Shown here one piece after another: positions 13,777-20,500 of a DNA stretch of 20,500 bases (position 1 is its first letter; each line of letters starts with the position of its first letter). Under the pieces are notes generated by a model. That model did not search any database and was not told where the DNA came from. It saw nothing but the letters and a program-made list of their open reading frames with translations. The position numbers and the translations under genes were made by a program. Origin of the DNA: a virus; IMG/VR virus record IMGVR_UViG_3300028084_000008, positions 1-20,500 of that record. The stretch is one strand, 5' to 3'.

Positions 13777-13808
13777 GAAATAACCCATGTCCGACCTAAA
13801 TAACTAAT

Positions 13809-14090
13809 ATGCCAAAGTTCCTCGAAAAAAAACTTGATAAGGAATATCCGAATGAACCGGATGCGAAGTATAAAATAATGAACTCCCTCGGCGTGATGCG
13901 GGGCAATAAGGAGACCGCAAAGGGTCGACGCGAGGAGAAGAAGCACGATGCGAAGACAAAAGCATTGGAGAAGGGAAGGGAGATAACCCCTCATAGGGCA
14001 ACTGATAAAGAAGTAGAAGGATTGCCGAAATGTAAGATATGTGGGAAGCGAGCAACGAGAATGGATTTTCATATGCAAGAACACAAATAG
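13809..14090 (+). CDS. Lysine-rich small protein 2 with C-terminal zinc finger
   Basis: The 93-aa product starts with a basic region containing DAKYKIMNSLGVMRGNKETA and a TKALEKGR motif, then ends with CKICGKRATRMDFHMQEHK, a C2H2-like zinc finger (CxxC, then HxxxH). The start carries the ACTAATATG leader. C-terminal single zinc fingers on small basic phage proteins suggest nucleic-acid contact. It ends in TAG just inside a GGTCGATAA element. Confidence 0.65.
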   Translation: MPKFLEKKLDKEYPNEPDAKYKIMNSLGVMRGNKETAKGRREEKKHDAKTKALEKGREITPHRATDKEVEGLPKCKICGKRATRMDFHMQEHK

Positions 14091-14124
14091 GTCGATAAAA
14101 TACAAATACCAACATGGCAAAAGA
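14090..14124 (+). repeat. 35-nt direct repeat, copy 1 (GGTCGATAA leader)
   Basis: This 35-nt stretch recurs at 14306-14340 with one mismatch (C at 14113, T at 14329). It begins GGTCGATAAAATACAAATAC and includes the start codon of the following gene plus its next codons (ATGGCAAAAGA). Shorter relatives starting GGTCGATAA lie at 4526 and 13289, with a looser copy near 17038. Confidence 0.85.
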
Positions 14125-14314
14125 CCAATTAAAAAACGCCAACAATTATCTTCACGGAGTCAAAAACAGGGCATTGGAGAAAAAAGCGAAAGAATCTACT
14201 CGCTGGCTTAATAAACATGTTTCTGCCCAGAAGAAATCGCATGGGAAATTATGGAAACTGATTAGGGAAGCCCCTGAAATTTCAGAGAGCGAAGAACCTA
14301 ATAACGGTCGATAA
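14114..14314 (+). CDS. Lysine-rich small protein 3
   Basis: The 66-aa product is basic and helical (KNRALEKKAKESTRWLNK, then AQKKSHGKLWKLIRE), with an acidic tail (ISESEEPN). The RALEK motif matches those of its neighbours. Its start lies in copy 1 of the 35-nt repeat, and its stop lies in copy 2 (GGTCGATAA). Function unknown; a head-internal or DNA-binding role is possible. Confidence 0.6.
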   Translation: MAKDQLKNANNYLHGVKNRALEKKAKESTRWLNKHVSAQKKSHGKLWKLIREAPEISESEEPNNGR

Positions 14315-14340
14315 AATACAAATACCAATATGGCAAAAGA
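14306..14340 (+). repeat. 35-nt direct repeat, copy 2 (GGTCGATAA leader)
   Basis: This is the second copy of the element at 14090-14124, 216 bp downstream, again overlapping a start codon. Identity across 34 of 35 positions, including the non-coding leader, points to recent duplication or selection on the leader. Confidence 0.85.
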
Positions 14341-14539
14341 AAAAGAAGCGAAGTCCAAGGCACTTGAATCCCGCCTCATCGATAACATCGGCTATTGCCC
14401 TGAGTGCCACAAGAAGCACGCGAAAGGCAAGCACGACAAAGAAGAGAAGACCGAGAGGAAGCACGGTAAGAAGGAAGAGGAAGAAGAGAAGGAAGATGAG
14501 GACGAAGAAGAGAAGGAAGATGAGGACGAAGAAGAATAG
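14330..14539 (+). CDS. CxxCH protein with long acidic tail
   Basis: The 69-aa product has KSKALESRL near the N-terminus, CPECHKKH near residues 23-30, a Lys-rich stretch and then a tail made almost wholly of Glu, Asp and Lys. The tail contains a 24-nt perfect tandem duplication (14480-14503 and 14504-14527). It ends in TAG, after which the same frame stays open for 49 more codons. Acidic tails can mimic DNA or bind basic partners. Function unknown. Confidence 0.6.
   Translation: MAKEKEAKSKALESRLIDNIGYCPECHKKHAKGKHDKEEKTERKHGKKEEEEEKEDEDEEEKEDEDEEE
14480..14527 (+). repeat. 24-nt perfect tandem duplication in acidic tail
   Basis: GAAGAAGAGAAGGAAGATGA followed by GGAC occurs twice in direct succession, extending the Glu/Asp tail by eight residues. 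Such purine-rich repeats are prone to slippage. Confidence 0.85.
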
Positions 14540-14560
14540 GAATCTCAAGTTAGAGAATTA

Positions 14561-14689
14561 TTGTTCAATGTTTGCAATATCGGTCTGGGTAATTTGAAAG
14601 ATGATATTCAGATTCTCCAGTCCGCTATTGCATACTTGCAGAAGTATTCAGAGCGTCTGGTTACCCCTGTAAAGGAAAACCCAGAATAA
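14561..14689 (+). CDS. Possible 42-aa gene with TTG start or TAG readthrough
   Basis: In frame after the TAG at 14537-14539, 49 codons stay open to the TAA at 14687-14689. The translation includes GNLKDDIQILQSAIAYLQKY, a good amphipathic helix, so it looks coding. There is no ATG in this frame. TTG 14561 could start a separate small gene, or the amber codon could be read through at low level to extend the acidic-tail protein. Confidence 0.4.
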   Translation: MFNVCNIGLGNLKDDIQILQSAIAYLQKYSERLVTPVKENPE

Positions 14690-14700
14690 ATAAAAATCCC

Positions 14701-14714
14701 GCCTTGCGAAAGGC
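14701..14714 (+). promoter_or_regulatory. Small GC-rich hairpin with GCGA tetraloop
   Basis: GCCTT (14701-14705) pairs with AAGGC (14710-14714), closed by a GNRA-type GCGA loop, 30 bp before the scaffold-like gene. No T-tract follows. It may be a transcript stability or leader element. Confidence 0.3.
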
Positions 14715-14743
14715 CGCAGTTAATAACTTGAAAAAGCAAAAAT

Positions 14744-15499
14744 ATGCCAGATGAATTAAACAGTTTTTTGAAAGATTTGGGTGTGCCGGATGAATCCATA
14801 TTGGACAAACCTCTTGACGGAACTGACGAGGAACCTGAAAAGGAAACCCCAGTGCGTAAGGTGGAGCTTGACGACGATGGTTACGCCAGAAATCGTCAGG
14901 GTCGCCGGAAGAGGGAAGCAGATCAGCGTATGCGTGATGAGGTTTTACAGCTCAATGAGCGCGTGAAGGTTCTCTCGGAAGTAGGGAAGTTTAGGGAAGA
15001 AGTTGGCGACGACGAACTAAGAAAAGTTGAAGCCATCTTCGGTACTGATACCCCCGAAAAATTAGCGGCGACGAACATACTCAAGGAAGCACTTTCCGGT
15101 TTGACCGAAAGAGCCAAAAAGGAAACATTGCGAGAGTTGGACTCCCGCCAAGAAGAGGAATTAGGCGCGCAGGAGGAAGCAGACGATGAGGTTGATGAGT
15201 TTCTTGACATAGCAGAGGAAGAAGGACTTGATACAGAAGATGACAATACCCGCAAAGGACTGATAACGCTCATGGAGCGTATGTCCTCCAAATATAATGA
15301 CGGGAACATCAAAGAGTTCGCAGACTCCGAAGCGGTGATAGAAACTTATAAGGAACTCCAGAAGCGTCAGGGTTCAAGCAAGGCCAGAGAACTGGCGAGC
15401 AGGAGCATGACGCACAGTGGAGAATCTCAATCATCGAAATTGCCTCAAAACGCAATTGAGCGATATATGGAAGAGAACGGACTTACGGGCAGTTGGTAA
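14744..15499 (+). CDS. Putative head scaffolding protein
   Basis: The 251-aa protein is acidic and predicted almost wholly helical, with charged coiled-coil-like stretches (for example RDEVLQLNERVKVLSEVGKF, and residues 110-160 rich in Glu). It lies immediately before the major capsid gene, after the portal. Scaffolding proteins have this charge, helicity and position, and act as internal templates for prohead assembly before leaving or being cleaved. No sequence motif proves it. The C-terminal end (NAIERYMEENGLTGSW) could be the capsid-binding helix, which in P22 is C-terminal. Confidence 0.7.
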   Translation: MPDELNSFLKDLGVPDESILDKPLDGTDEEPEKETPVRKVELDDDGYARNRQGRRKREADQRMRDEVLQLNERVKVLSEVGKFREEVGDDELRKVEAIFGTDTPEKLAATNILKEALSGLTERAKKETLRELDSRQEEELGAQEEADDEVDEFLDIAEEEGLDTEDDNTRKGLITLMERMSSKYNDGNIKEFADSEAVIETYKELQKRQGSSKARELASRSMTHSGESQSSKLPQNAIERYMEENGLTGSW

Positions 15500-15522
15500 A
15501 TAAATTAAATTAAACAAACAAT

Positions 15523-16566
15523 ATGGCTGGAGGTACAGCCCCAAACGTAACCATTCAATCAGTGACGAACCAGTATCTGGCTCCGAAGTGGTATGATTTG
15601 GTTTTACGCGATAACTATTTCTTTGGGAAGTTGATGGAAAAGACGAAGAAATGGGATGGCTCACAAATGCTTTTTCCGATTAAGTGGCAAAAAGGAATCT
15701 CGACCGTGGCTTTCAATGGCTACGACTTGCTCCCTATCAGTCAGCAACCAGTGACGGTGAATATGACCTTTTATCCGAGTTTTACTGCTACCAATGTTTC
15801 ATTGGCTGGCACTGACTTGTCTATCAATGACACGGATATGCAGACCATTAAACTGATGTCAGTTATGATGGAGAGCAGGGCGCAGGATGGTTCCGATGAC
15901 CTTGGAAACTTTTTGCAGGGTGATGGTACGAGCTTTGGTGGCAAGGCTCCGAACGGTTTGGCGAACACGATTGATAACGGTACGGTATCATCGACGTACG
16001 GTGGTCTTACTCGCGCTTCTTACCCCGGTTTGAACGCGTATGAGACGGTAGCTACGAACAATGCTATTTCCTTGTTACAGCTTCGGACGACATGGAACAA
16101 CATTTCAGATGGTGGTGTTATCCCGGATTTCGTTCTTGGAGATTACACGACTTGGGCTTATATCGAACAGCTCCAGACTCCGTTCCAGAAAAACAATCAG
16201 GACTTTTCACCGCATGATCGGACTGTCTCGCAGGTTTCGGGTTATTCCGAGCTTCGCTGGGACGGTATGATCATCTCGCGTGATAAGAAAGTCACGGCTG
16301 GTTCACTCTACATGATGAACTTGAAGTTCTTGGAGTGGTACGGTTTGAAGTGGTGGAAAGGTGAGAAGGTAACTGCAAGAGCGAAAGATATCGAAGGTAA
16401 CGTTTATGCCGAGAAGCTCTACGCACCTGCGGTCTTCACGTGGACGGGTATGGTCGAGGCTTACAATCAGGGCACTGTTAACGGTTTCATGATTGTCGGC
16501 GGTCAGCTCATCTGTACCGCTCCGTTACGTCAGGGTCTTATTACCGGAATCCAGTCGGCCGCGTAA
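15523..16566 (+). CDS. Major capsid protein (HK97-fold type)
   Basis: The 347-aa protein has the size, position and composition of a phage major capsid protein. It has an N-terminal arm region, an internal stretch with TNVSLAGTDLSINDTDM leading into a helix (QTIKLMSVMMESRAQDGSDD, like the spine helix), and a C-terminal part with SLYMMNLKFLEWYGLKWW and RAKDIEGNVYAEKLYAP typical of capsid P- and A-domains. It is the likely main client if the phage chaperonins fold virion protein. It starts in an A-rich leader without SD. Confidence 0.85.
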   Translation: MAGGTAPNVTIQSVTNQYLAPKWYDLVLRDNYFFGKLMEKTKKWDGSQMLFPIKWQKGISTVAFNGYDLLPISQQPVTVNMTFYPSFTATNVSLAGTDLSINDTDMQTIKLMSVMMESRAQDGSDDLGNFLQGDGTSFGGKAPNGLANTIDNGTVSSTYGGLTRASYPGLNAYETVATNNAISLLQLRTTWNNISDGGVIPDFVLGDYTTWAYIEQLQTPFQKNNQDFSPHDRTVSQVSGYSELRWDGMIISRDKKVTAGSLYMMNLKFLEWYGLKWWKGEKVTARAKDIEGNVYAEKLYAPAVFTWTGMVEAYNQGTVNGFMIVGGQLICTAPLRQGLITGIQSAA

Positions 16567-16570
16567 TCAA

Positions 16571-16598
16571 TGTTGGTAATAAACTAATATAACCAACA
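16571..16598 (+). promoter_or_regulatory. Hairpin abutting the start codon of decoration-like gene
   Basis: TGTTGGT (16571-16577) pairs perfectly with ACCAACA (16592-16598), a 7-bp stem with a 14-nt AT-rich loop. The last paired base is the A of the ATG at 16598. In an mRNA without an SD site, this could set the ratio of decoration protein to capsid protein. Confidence 0.45.
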
Positions 16599-17035
16599 TG
16601 ATAAACATCGAAAAGTATCTCGCAGGTCCGCTTGAGGACGGTTTCGCTACGGGTCTGAACTTCATTCAGAACCACAACACGCCACTTAACGCTATCAACG
16701 CGACGGCTACCGCTACGGCGGCACAGATCGCTTCGGGGTATATCACCTCGACCTCTGCGTCTGCTACGACCATTACGCTTCCCACGGGAACGCTCTTGGG
16801 CAAGTATCTCGGTGCGGCGCAGGGGACTTCGCTTGAGTTCTCTATCGACAACACGGCTGGCTCGAATACCGTGACGGTTGCGGTTGCGACGAACGGTATC
16901 TTGTCGGCGGCGGCGGCGGCGGGTTCGGGCAGTGGTGTCGGATTACTCACGGTTCCTTCGGGCGCGACGGGTATCGGTCAGTTCGAGATAATCTTCAGTA
17001 GCCCCACGGCGTATGTCTTCAGTCGAGTCGCTTAA
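16598..17035 (+). CDS. Decoration or fibre-like beta-rich virion protein
   Basis: The 145-aa protein is dominated by Ala, Thr, Ser and Gly, with alternating hydrophobic strands, for example ATTITLPTGTLLGKYLGAAQ and TVTVAVATNGIL. This pattern (TITLPT...LG...G) recurs in phage head decoration and fibre proteins. It directly follows the major capsid gene, which favours a capsid decoration role. It contains an Ala/Gly low-complexity run (residues about 104-114). Confidence 0.65.
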   Translation: MINIEKYLAGPLEDGFATGLNFIQNHNTPLNAINATATATAAQIASGYITSTSASATTITLPTGTLLGKYLGAAQGTSLEFSIDNTAGSNTVTVAVATNGILSAAAAAGSGSGVGLLTVPSGATGIGQFEIIFSSPTAYVFSRVA

Positions 17036-17065
17036 AGGGTCGAAAATAAACTAAAATAAAACAAA

Positions 17066-17839
17066 ATGTCTAATATTACACAGAGGGGTTTTGGTGCTCC
17101 TCTTGGGCTTCAGGCGAATGGTGTGTTTCAGACTTCGACGGATGTGGCTTTGGCTACGCTCGTTGGTACACGCTGGGACACTTCTGATGGTCGTGAATTG
17201 ATCTTGGTTTCCACTCCGGCTGGGACAGCAACGGCGGCTGGTTATCTTTATCAGGACGCGGCTATCATAGCGGGTCATCAGGGTCTTACCGTTACGGCGT
17301 TCAATCCGTATGGTACGACGAATGGTATAGCGAATCTTAGTAGTTCTCCTGCGACGGTAACGGTTACCTTGGGTGGTACGGCCGCGACAGTCAATCAGTA
17401 TCAGGGTGGCTTCCTTACCGTAGCTTCGGGTGCAGGTATCGGTCAGACGCTTCGTATTCAGGGGAATACGGCGCAGACCTCTACGACTGGTTCGGTTGTT
17501 GTCACGTTGGAAGATGGCCCGAATACGGCTCTTACCACGTCATCGGTCGTTTCTTTGTCTCCGGCGCATGGCGCTAACGTCATCATCGGTTCTGCTACTC
17601 TCACGGGTGCGGCTACAGGTGTTGCTCTTTACGTCATTCCGGTTTCAAGCTACGGCTTCTTGGTTGCGAAGGGCTTGACGGCGGCTGTTACGGTTACTAC
17701 CTCTCCGACGATAGGTCAGGAAGTGACTAGTGCGGCGTCTGGTCAGCTTACAGTTGGAACAGCTACTGGAGTAAGCCTTGGCTATGCTGCTTATAGCGGT
17801 TCAACGGGTACGGCGACCTTGGTGTTCATCAATATCTAA
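17066..17839 (+). CDS. Beta-rich virion protein following capsid genes
   Basis: The 257-aa protein is rich in Gly, Thr, Ser, Ala and Val, and its second half (for example GGFLTVASGAGIGQTLRIQG, then GSVVVTLEDGPNTAL and VSLSPAHGANVIIG) is a regular succession of beta strands. Similar proteins are common next to phage capsid genes and are probably decoration or structural proteins. It begins with a GGGTCGAAAATAA element in its leader and is followed by a hairpin pair that may end transcription. It is more GC-rich than upstream genes. Confidence 0.65.
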   Translation: MSNITQRGFGAPLGLQANGVFQTSTDVALATLVGTRWDTSDGRELILVSTPAGTATAAGYLYQDAAIIAGHQGLTVTAFNPYGTTNGIANLSSSPATVTVTLGGTAATVNQYQGGFLTVASGAGIGQTLRIQGNTAQTSTTGSVVVTLEDGPNTALTTSSVVSLSPAHGANVIIGSATLTGAATGVALYVIPVSSYGFLVAKGLTAAVTVTTSPTIGQEVTSAASGQLTVGTATGVSLGYAAYSGSTGTATLVFINI

Positions 17840-17851
17840 AATATTGAGAAG

Positions 17852-17892
17852 GGAGGGCGATTATCGGTCGCCCTCCAAGGCCTCGTAAGAGG
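17852..17892 (+). terminator. Two adjacent hairpins after capsid/decoration genes
   Basis: GGAGGGCGA (17852-17860) pairs perfectly with TCGCCCTCC (17868-17876), a 9-bp GC-rich stem with a 7-nt loop. A second hairpin, CCTC-GTAA-GAGG (17881-17892), with a GNRA-type loop follows at once. There is no clear T-tract (TAAATAAACTTTAA follows), so a rho-independent terminator is plausible but not textbook. It may instead protect the abundant head-gene mRNA from 3' decay. Confidence 0.5.
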
Positions 17893-17920
17893 TAAATAAA
17901 CTTTAATCCTGTATAAGGAA

Positions 17921-18442
17921 ATGGAACAAAAACAAAACGTCATGGAGCGCGTTAAGATGCTCCCAGAGAATTTCGATGGTATCGTTCGGTTCACGAATTG
18001 GTCGGATGAGGATTTTATCGGTCGTTGGAACTCGAAAGATTATGAGTTCAAAGCGAATACGACATCTCCATTATTCATCGCGGAACATTCGCCTTTGGAA
18101 TTGCTGAACATTGTAAAGAAATTTGCTAAAGATTTAGCAGAAAGGGAATGGGGCAAGAGCGAGTGGACGAAAAATGCACTGAAAAGAGAACGGAACTCCG
18201 ATGGGACACCTCGTGGATATGGTATGTCGATTGCTTCGACCTATTCGATAGACCAATTGGCTCCGTTGATTCAGAAAGGACTTTATATTTATTCCGAGTC
18301 CAAAGCTAAAGTAGCAGATGCTCTCCGTCCGAAACTCGAAGATAAACTGAGCCGAGATACGGAAACGGGACACTTAAATACGAAGGCTGTAAAAAAGGGT
18401 GCATCCATGAGCGATCTGGCGGCATCGTTTGAAAAAGAATAA
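17921..18442 (+). CDS. Unknown structural-region protein
   Basis: The 173-aa protein has an N-terminal mixed region containing FTNWSDEDFIGRWNSKDYEF, a signature I have seen in other phage morphogenesis clusters, and a helical second half ending in a charged tail. No function is known. It follows the hairpin pair, so it may begin a separate transcription unit. Upstream AAGGA lies one base from the ATG, too close for a normal SD. Its stop overlaps the next start as TAATG. Confidence 0.6.
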   Translation: MEQKQNVMERVKMLPENFDGIVRFTNWSDEDFIGRWNSKDYEFKANTTSPLFIAEHSPLELLNIVKKFAKDLAEREWGKSEWTKNALKRERNSDGTPRGYGMSIASTYSIDQLAPLIQKGLYIYSESKAKVADALRPKLEDKLSRDTETGHLNTKAVKKGASMSDLAASFEKE

Positions 18443-19161
18443 TGATAAAGCTCCTTCCAAAATCAGATTTAGCAAAAGAAAAGGCTAAACAGACTTCACG
18501 TGAGATTCAGGAGGGAGTTAAAATCGCTACGCGCGTTGACGGGTTGCGTTCTCTTTGGGCAAAGACCGAACAGGACTTTGAAAAGTACAAGATTGCAACC
18601 CTTGGCGCAATTCAAAAGGACATAGACTCATTGAATGGAAAGAAAGATAATCTTTCCGTTGAATTGCATGAGATGCAGAGTAAATATGATTCTTTGATGC
18701 CTGATATTGTTTCAAAAAGACTCGAACTGGCTCAGTTTGAAAAGAGTTTGACTTCTTGGGAGAAGAAATTGGACAAAAGAGAGGAAGGATTGAATATTTT
18801 TGAGAAAGAAGTCAATGATTCTTTCAAGAAAGTGGAAGATTCTCGTATAAGAACGGAAGATAACGAAAGAATCAGTCAAAATCTTCTTCATGCCGCGGAT
18901 GAAAAGAATAAGCAGGCGCAAATAGCATTGAGTACGGCGAATAATATTCAAGACGAAGCTCGCATTAGTAAAACAGAGATAGAAAAATTGCTTAACGATC
19001 GGGAAAATATCATAAACGAGAAAGAAAAAGAGTTAGCAGAAGAAGATTTGCTTTTAATGAACGAACGCAAGGATTTAGATAAAAATAAGATAAAGGTCAA
19101 TGATATGCGGCAGACACTAGAAAGGAGCATACAGAGAATAAAGGAAGGAAAAAGAGCATAA
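18442..19161 (+). CDS. Long coiled-coil protein of the structural region
   Basis: Of 239 residues, about 35-235 form almost uninterrupted coiled coil with heptad-like Leu/Ile spacing and high Lys/Glu content (for example KDNLSVELHEMQSKYDSL and KEKELAEEDLLLMNERKDLD). No signal peptide, membrane segment or enzyme motif is present. Such proteins in the head-to-tail region can be scaffolds, internal head proteins or tail assembly factors. It starts at TAATG and ends directly before the large virion protein. Confidence 0.65.
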   Translation: MIKLLPKSDLAKEKAKQTSREIQEGVKIATRVDGLRSLWAKTEQDFEKYKIATLGAIQKDIDSLNGKKDNLSVELHEMQSKYDSLMPDIVSKRLELAQFEKSLTSWEKKLDKREEGLNIFEKEVNDSFKKVEDSRIRTEDNERISQNLLHAADEKNKQAQIALSTANNIQDEARISKTEIEKLLNDRENIINEKEKELAEEDLLLMNERKDLDKNKIKVNDMRQTLERSIQRIKEGKRA

Positions 19162-20500
19162 ATGTATAACATCGACCCACAAAATGGAGATATCGTAATT
19201 TCAGGTTTTGAAAATGGAATCGGAGATTCTCCTTATTCTGGGTTGACTGATATGCGGAATATCAACACGGTAAGCATCCCCGGCGAGGCGGATGTTAATT
19301 TTTCTACCGTGTTAAGTTCTAACCCTACTTTTACGGGTAACATAATTTCGGCAACGGGGAGTACTTTTACCTATACGACAACGACGGGAACTCCAGTGGG
19401 AAATATTTTACAAGCAGTCGTATTTTCTAACGTATCGGGACTTATGGGAAGTCCGGGGATAACCGCAGGGACGGTGTATTGGATGGCTTCGTCCAATTCG
19501 GGGTCTACGTTTTATGTCTATACGACCCTATTCGGAACGAGTCCCGTGAATATAACGCTCACGGGTACAGCTACTTTTGCAACGGTAGATATGGGAACTC
19601 CACGCCATTGGTCTTATTCCGTGCAATCCAATACGGCGAATGTATTAGAAAATTATCTAATAGACTCTAACGGCAGGGCGTGGGTGAACGTAAATGGTCA
19701 GGCAGGATGGACGTTTTTAGGCAACACATTATTTTCAGATTCCTATGGAAACGGACTTGTTTGGTACGAAGGGGCGAACCCGCCGACGAATACGGTGACG
19801 GTAAAAGGTGCGATAACTGGTTCTACATTTGGTGGAGCAAGCAGAACTCCCGCGCTCATAACTTACACGCAGAACGCAAATTATGCGGCACCCCAGAACG
19901 GAGATATGATTTCTTTTATAGCTCCCGGTGGTTCTTTGCATTTACCTGCAGGAATCGTCAACAGTTATTACTGGATAGGAAATGTAACATCGACAACTTT
20001 CAATATATTCACTGATCCGGGAATAACGCAATTATTATATCTCCCTTGGTATGCTGGTTCGGTAACGTCAGCATCTTCATCCACACATCTTTATACTTAT
20101 ACTGATAGTTTGGGAGCGTTAGCAAATGGAGACCCCATCATATTTGAGTCCGTAACTGGAACTTCTGGGATATCTGCGGGAAATACTTATTATGTTGGTA
20201 GCGTTACGGGAACCACATTCGCACTTTATAACGATTCCGCGCTAACCTCACAGGTTATCCCATTTGGTTCGGGTACAGCTACTTTTGCCAGTACAGGAAC
20301 GGGAACTTTTCAAAATTACACAACAAACCAAGATGAAGGGTATCTTTTTGTTTTTCGCGGTTCAGCAATAGATTTCATGTATGTCCCAACGAGAACATGG
20401 GTCTATAACTGGTGGCCTCCGAATCCCGCACTCTCTACTGTTGTTTCTCCCTATCTCAACACTCCAACGGGGACAGATAATTCGCATTATGCTTTAGTGG
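19162..20500 (+). CDS. Large repeat-containing virion protein, 3' end outside window
   Basis: The ORF starts at ATG 19162, one base after the previous stop, and stays open to the window end (446 codons). The translation is beta-rich in Thr, Ser, Gly and Asn. It contains three related modules of about 55-75 residues, near residues 74-140, 244-295 and 319-385. Each has an (A/P)G(I/T)xxxYY(V/W)xxVT(G/S)TTF core, for example SAGNTYYVGSVTGTTFALYN. Such modules are frequent in phage tail, fibre and other appendage proteins. The full length and exact role cannot be judged here. Confidence 0.75.
   Translation, partial: MYNIDPQNGDIVISGFENGIGDSPYSGLTDMRNINTVSIPGEADVNFSTVLSSNPTFTGNIISATGSTFTYTTTTGTPVGNILQAVVFSNVSGLMGSPGITAGTVYWMASSNSGSTFYVYTTLFGTSPVNITLTGTATFATVDMGTPRHWSYSVQSNTANVLENYLIDSNGRAWVNVNGQAGWTFLGNTLFSDSYGNGLVWYEGANPPTNTVTVKGAITGSTFGGASRTPALITYTQNANYAAPQNGDMISFIAPGGSLHLPAGIVNSYYWIGNVTSTTFNIFTDPGITQLLYLPWYAGSVTSASSSTHLYTYTDSLGALANGDPIIFESVTGTSGISAGNTYYVGSVTGTTFALYNDSALTSQVIPFGSGTATFASTGTGTFQNYTTNQDEGYLFVFRGSAIDFMYVPTRTWVYNWWPPNPALSTVVSPYLNTPTGTDNSHYALV

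Noticed and set aside
1291-14539. Recoding of TAG as an amino acid
   Set aside because: Four genes end in TAG and their downstream frames happen to be open, but no large gene has an internal in-frame TAG and no suppressor tRNA is visible. Only the 14540-14689 case is kept as a candidate because its translation looks protein-like.
13773-14548. Several hydrophobic ORFs on the - strand
   Set aside because: They are the reverse complement of Lys/Glu-rich coding sequence, which always gives Phe/Leu/Ser-rich frames, and they lack start context or neighbours in that direction.

Overview
The window is part of a tailed double-stranded DNA bacteriophage genome (Caudoviricetes-like), probably from a metagenome. 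Every convincing gene is on the + strand, tightly packed, with many ATGA or TAATG stop/start overlaps. The code is the standard bacterial one: TAA, TGA and, more rarely, TAG all end genes. Almost no gene has a Shine-Dalgarno sequence. Instead, many starts sit in an A-rich leader with a recurrent ACTAA(N)ATG pattern. One textbook sigma70 promoter (TTGACA-N17-TATAAT) lies before the packaging genes. Together these suggest a bacterium with a normal housekeeping sigma factor but weak reliance on SD pairing. The host cannot be named from this sequence.

Layout. (1) 1-4861 is an accessory and recombination region. It holds a 5'-truncated NSGxG repeat protein, tiny membrane or basic peptides, a NinG/Rap-like nuclease with an altered zinc knuckle, a second repeat protein (fourteen 27-nt units) with a C-terminal domain, then a run of small proteins of unknown role, several with CxxC motifs, ending in a winged-helix-like protein. 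(2) 4862-7463 is a chaperonin module: a promoter-like leader, a GroES-like co-chaperonin, two small unknown genes and a full-length GroEL homologue with the ATPase aspartates at D52, D87 and D395. (3) 7465-8155 holds three small unknowns. (4) 8160-10509 is packaging: the sigma70 promoter, a small terminase-like protein, an HNH-like micro-ORF, the GpA-type large terminase, a small basic protein, and a tRNA-Trp(CCA) with a short D-arm that overlaps the preceding gene. (5) 10558-20500 is virion morphogenesis: a Q-rich protein, the portal, a set of small lysine-rich proteins, an acidic scaffold-like protein, the HK97-fold-type major capsid protein, two beta-rich decoration-like proteins, a hairpin pair, a helical protein, a coiled-coil protein, and a large repeat-containing virion protein that runs off the window.

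How it fits together. Terminase, portal, scaffold and capsid follow the common phage head-gene order. The chaperonin pair sits just upstream and may fold the capsid or another virion protein, as T4 gp31 does for gp23. The two repeat proteins show almost no synonymous variation between units, which suggests recent or continuing repeat turnover. I found no integrase, reverse transcriptase, CRISPR array or insertion sequence. The most notable observations are the phage chaperonin pair, the tRNA/CDS overlap, the repeated GGTCGATAA leader element, the lack of SD sites, and several small genes that are easy to miss.
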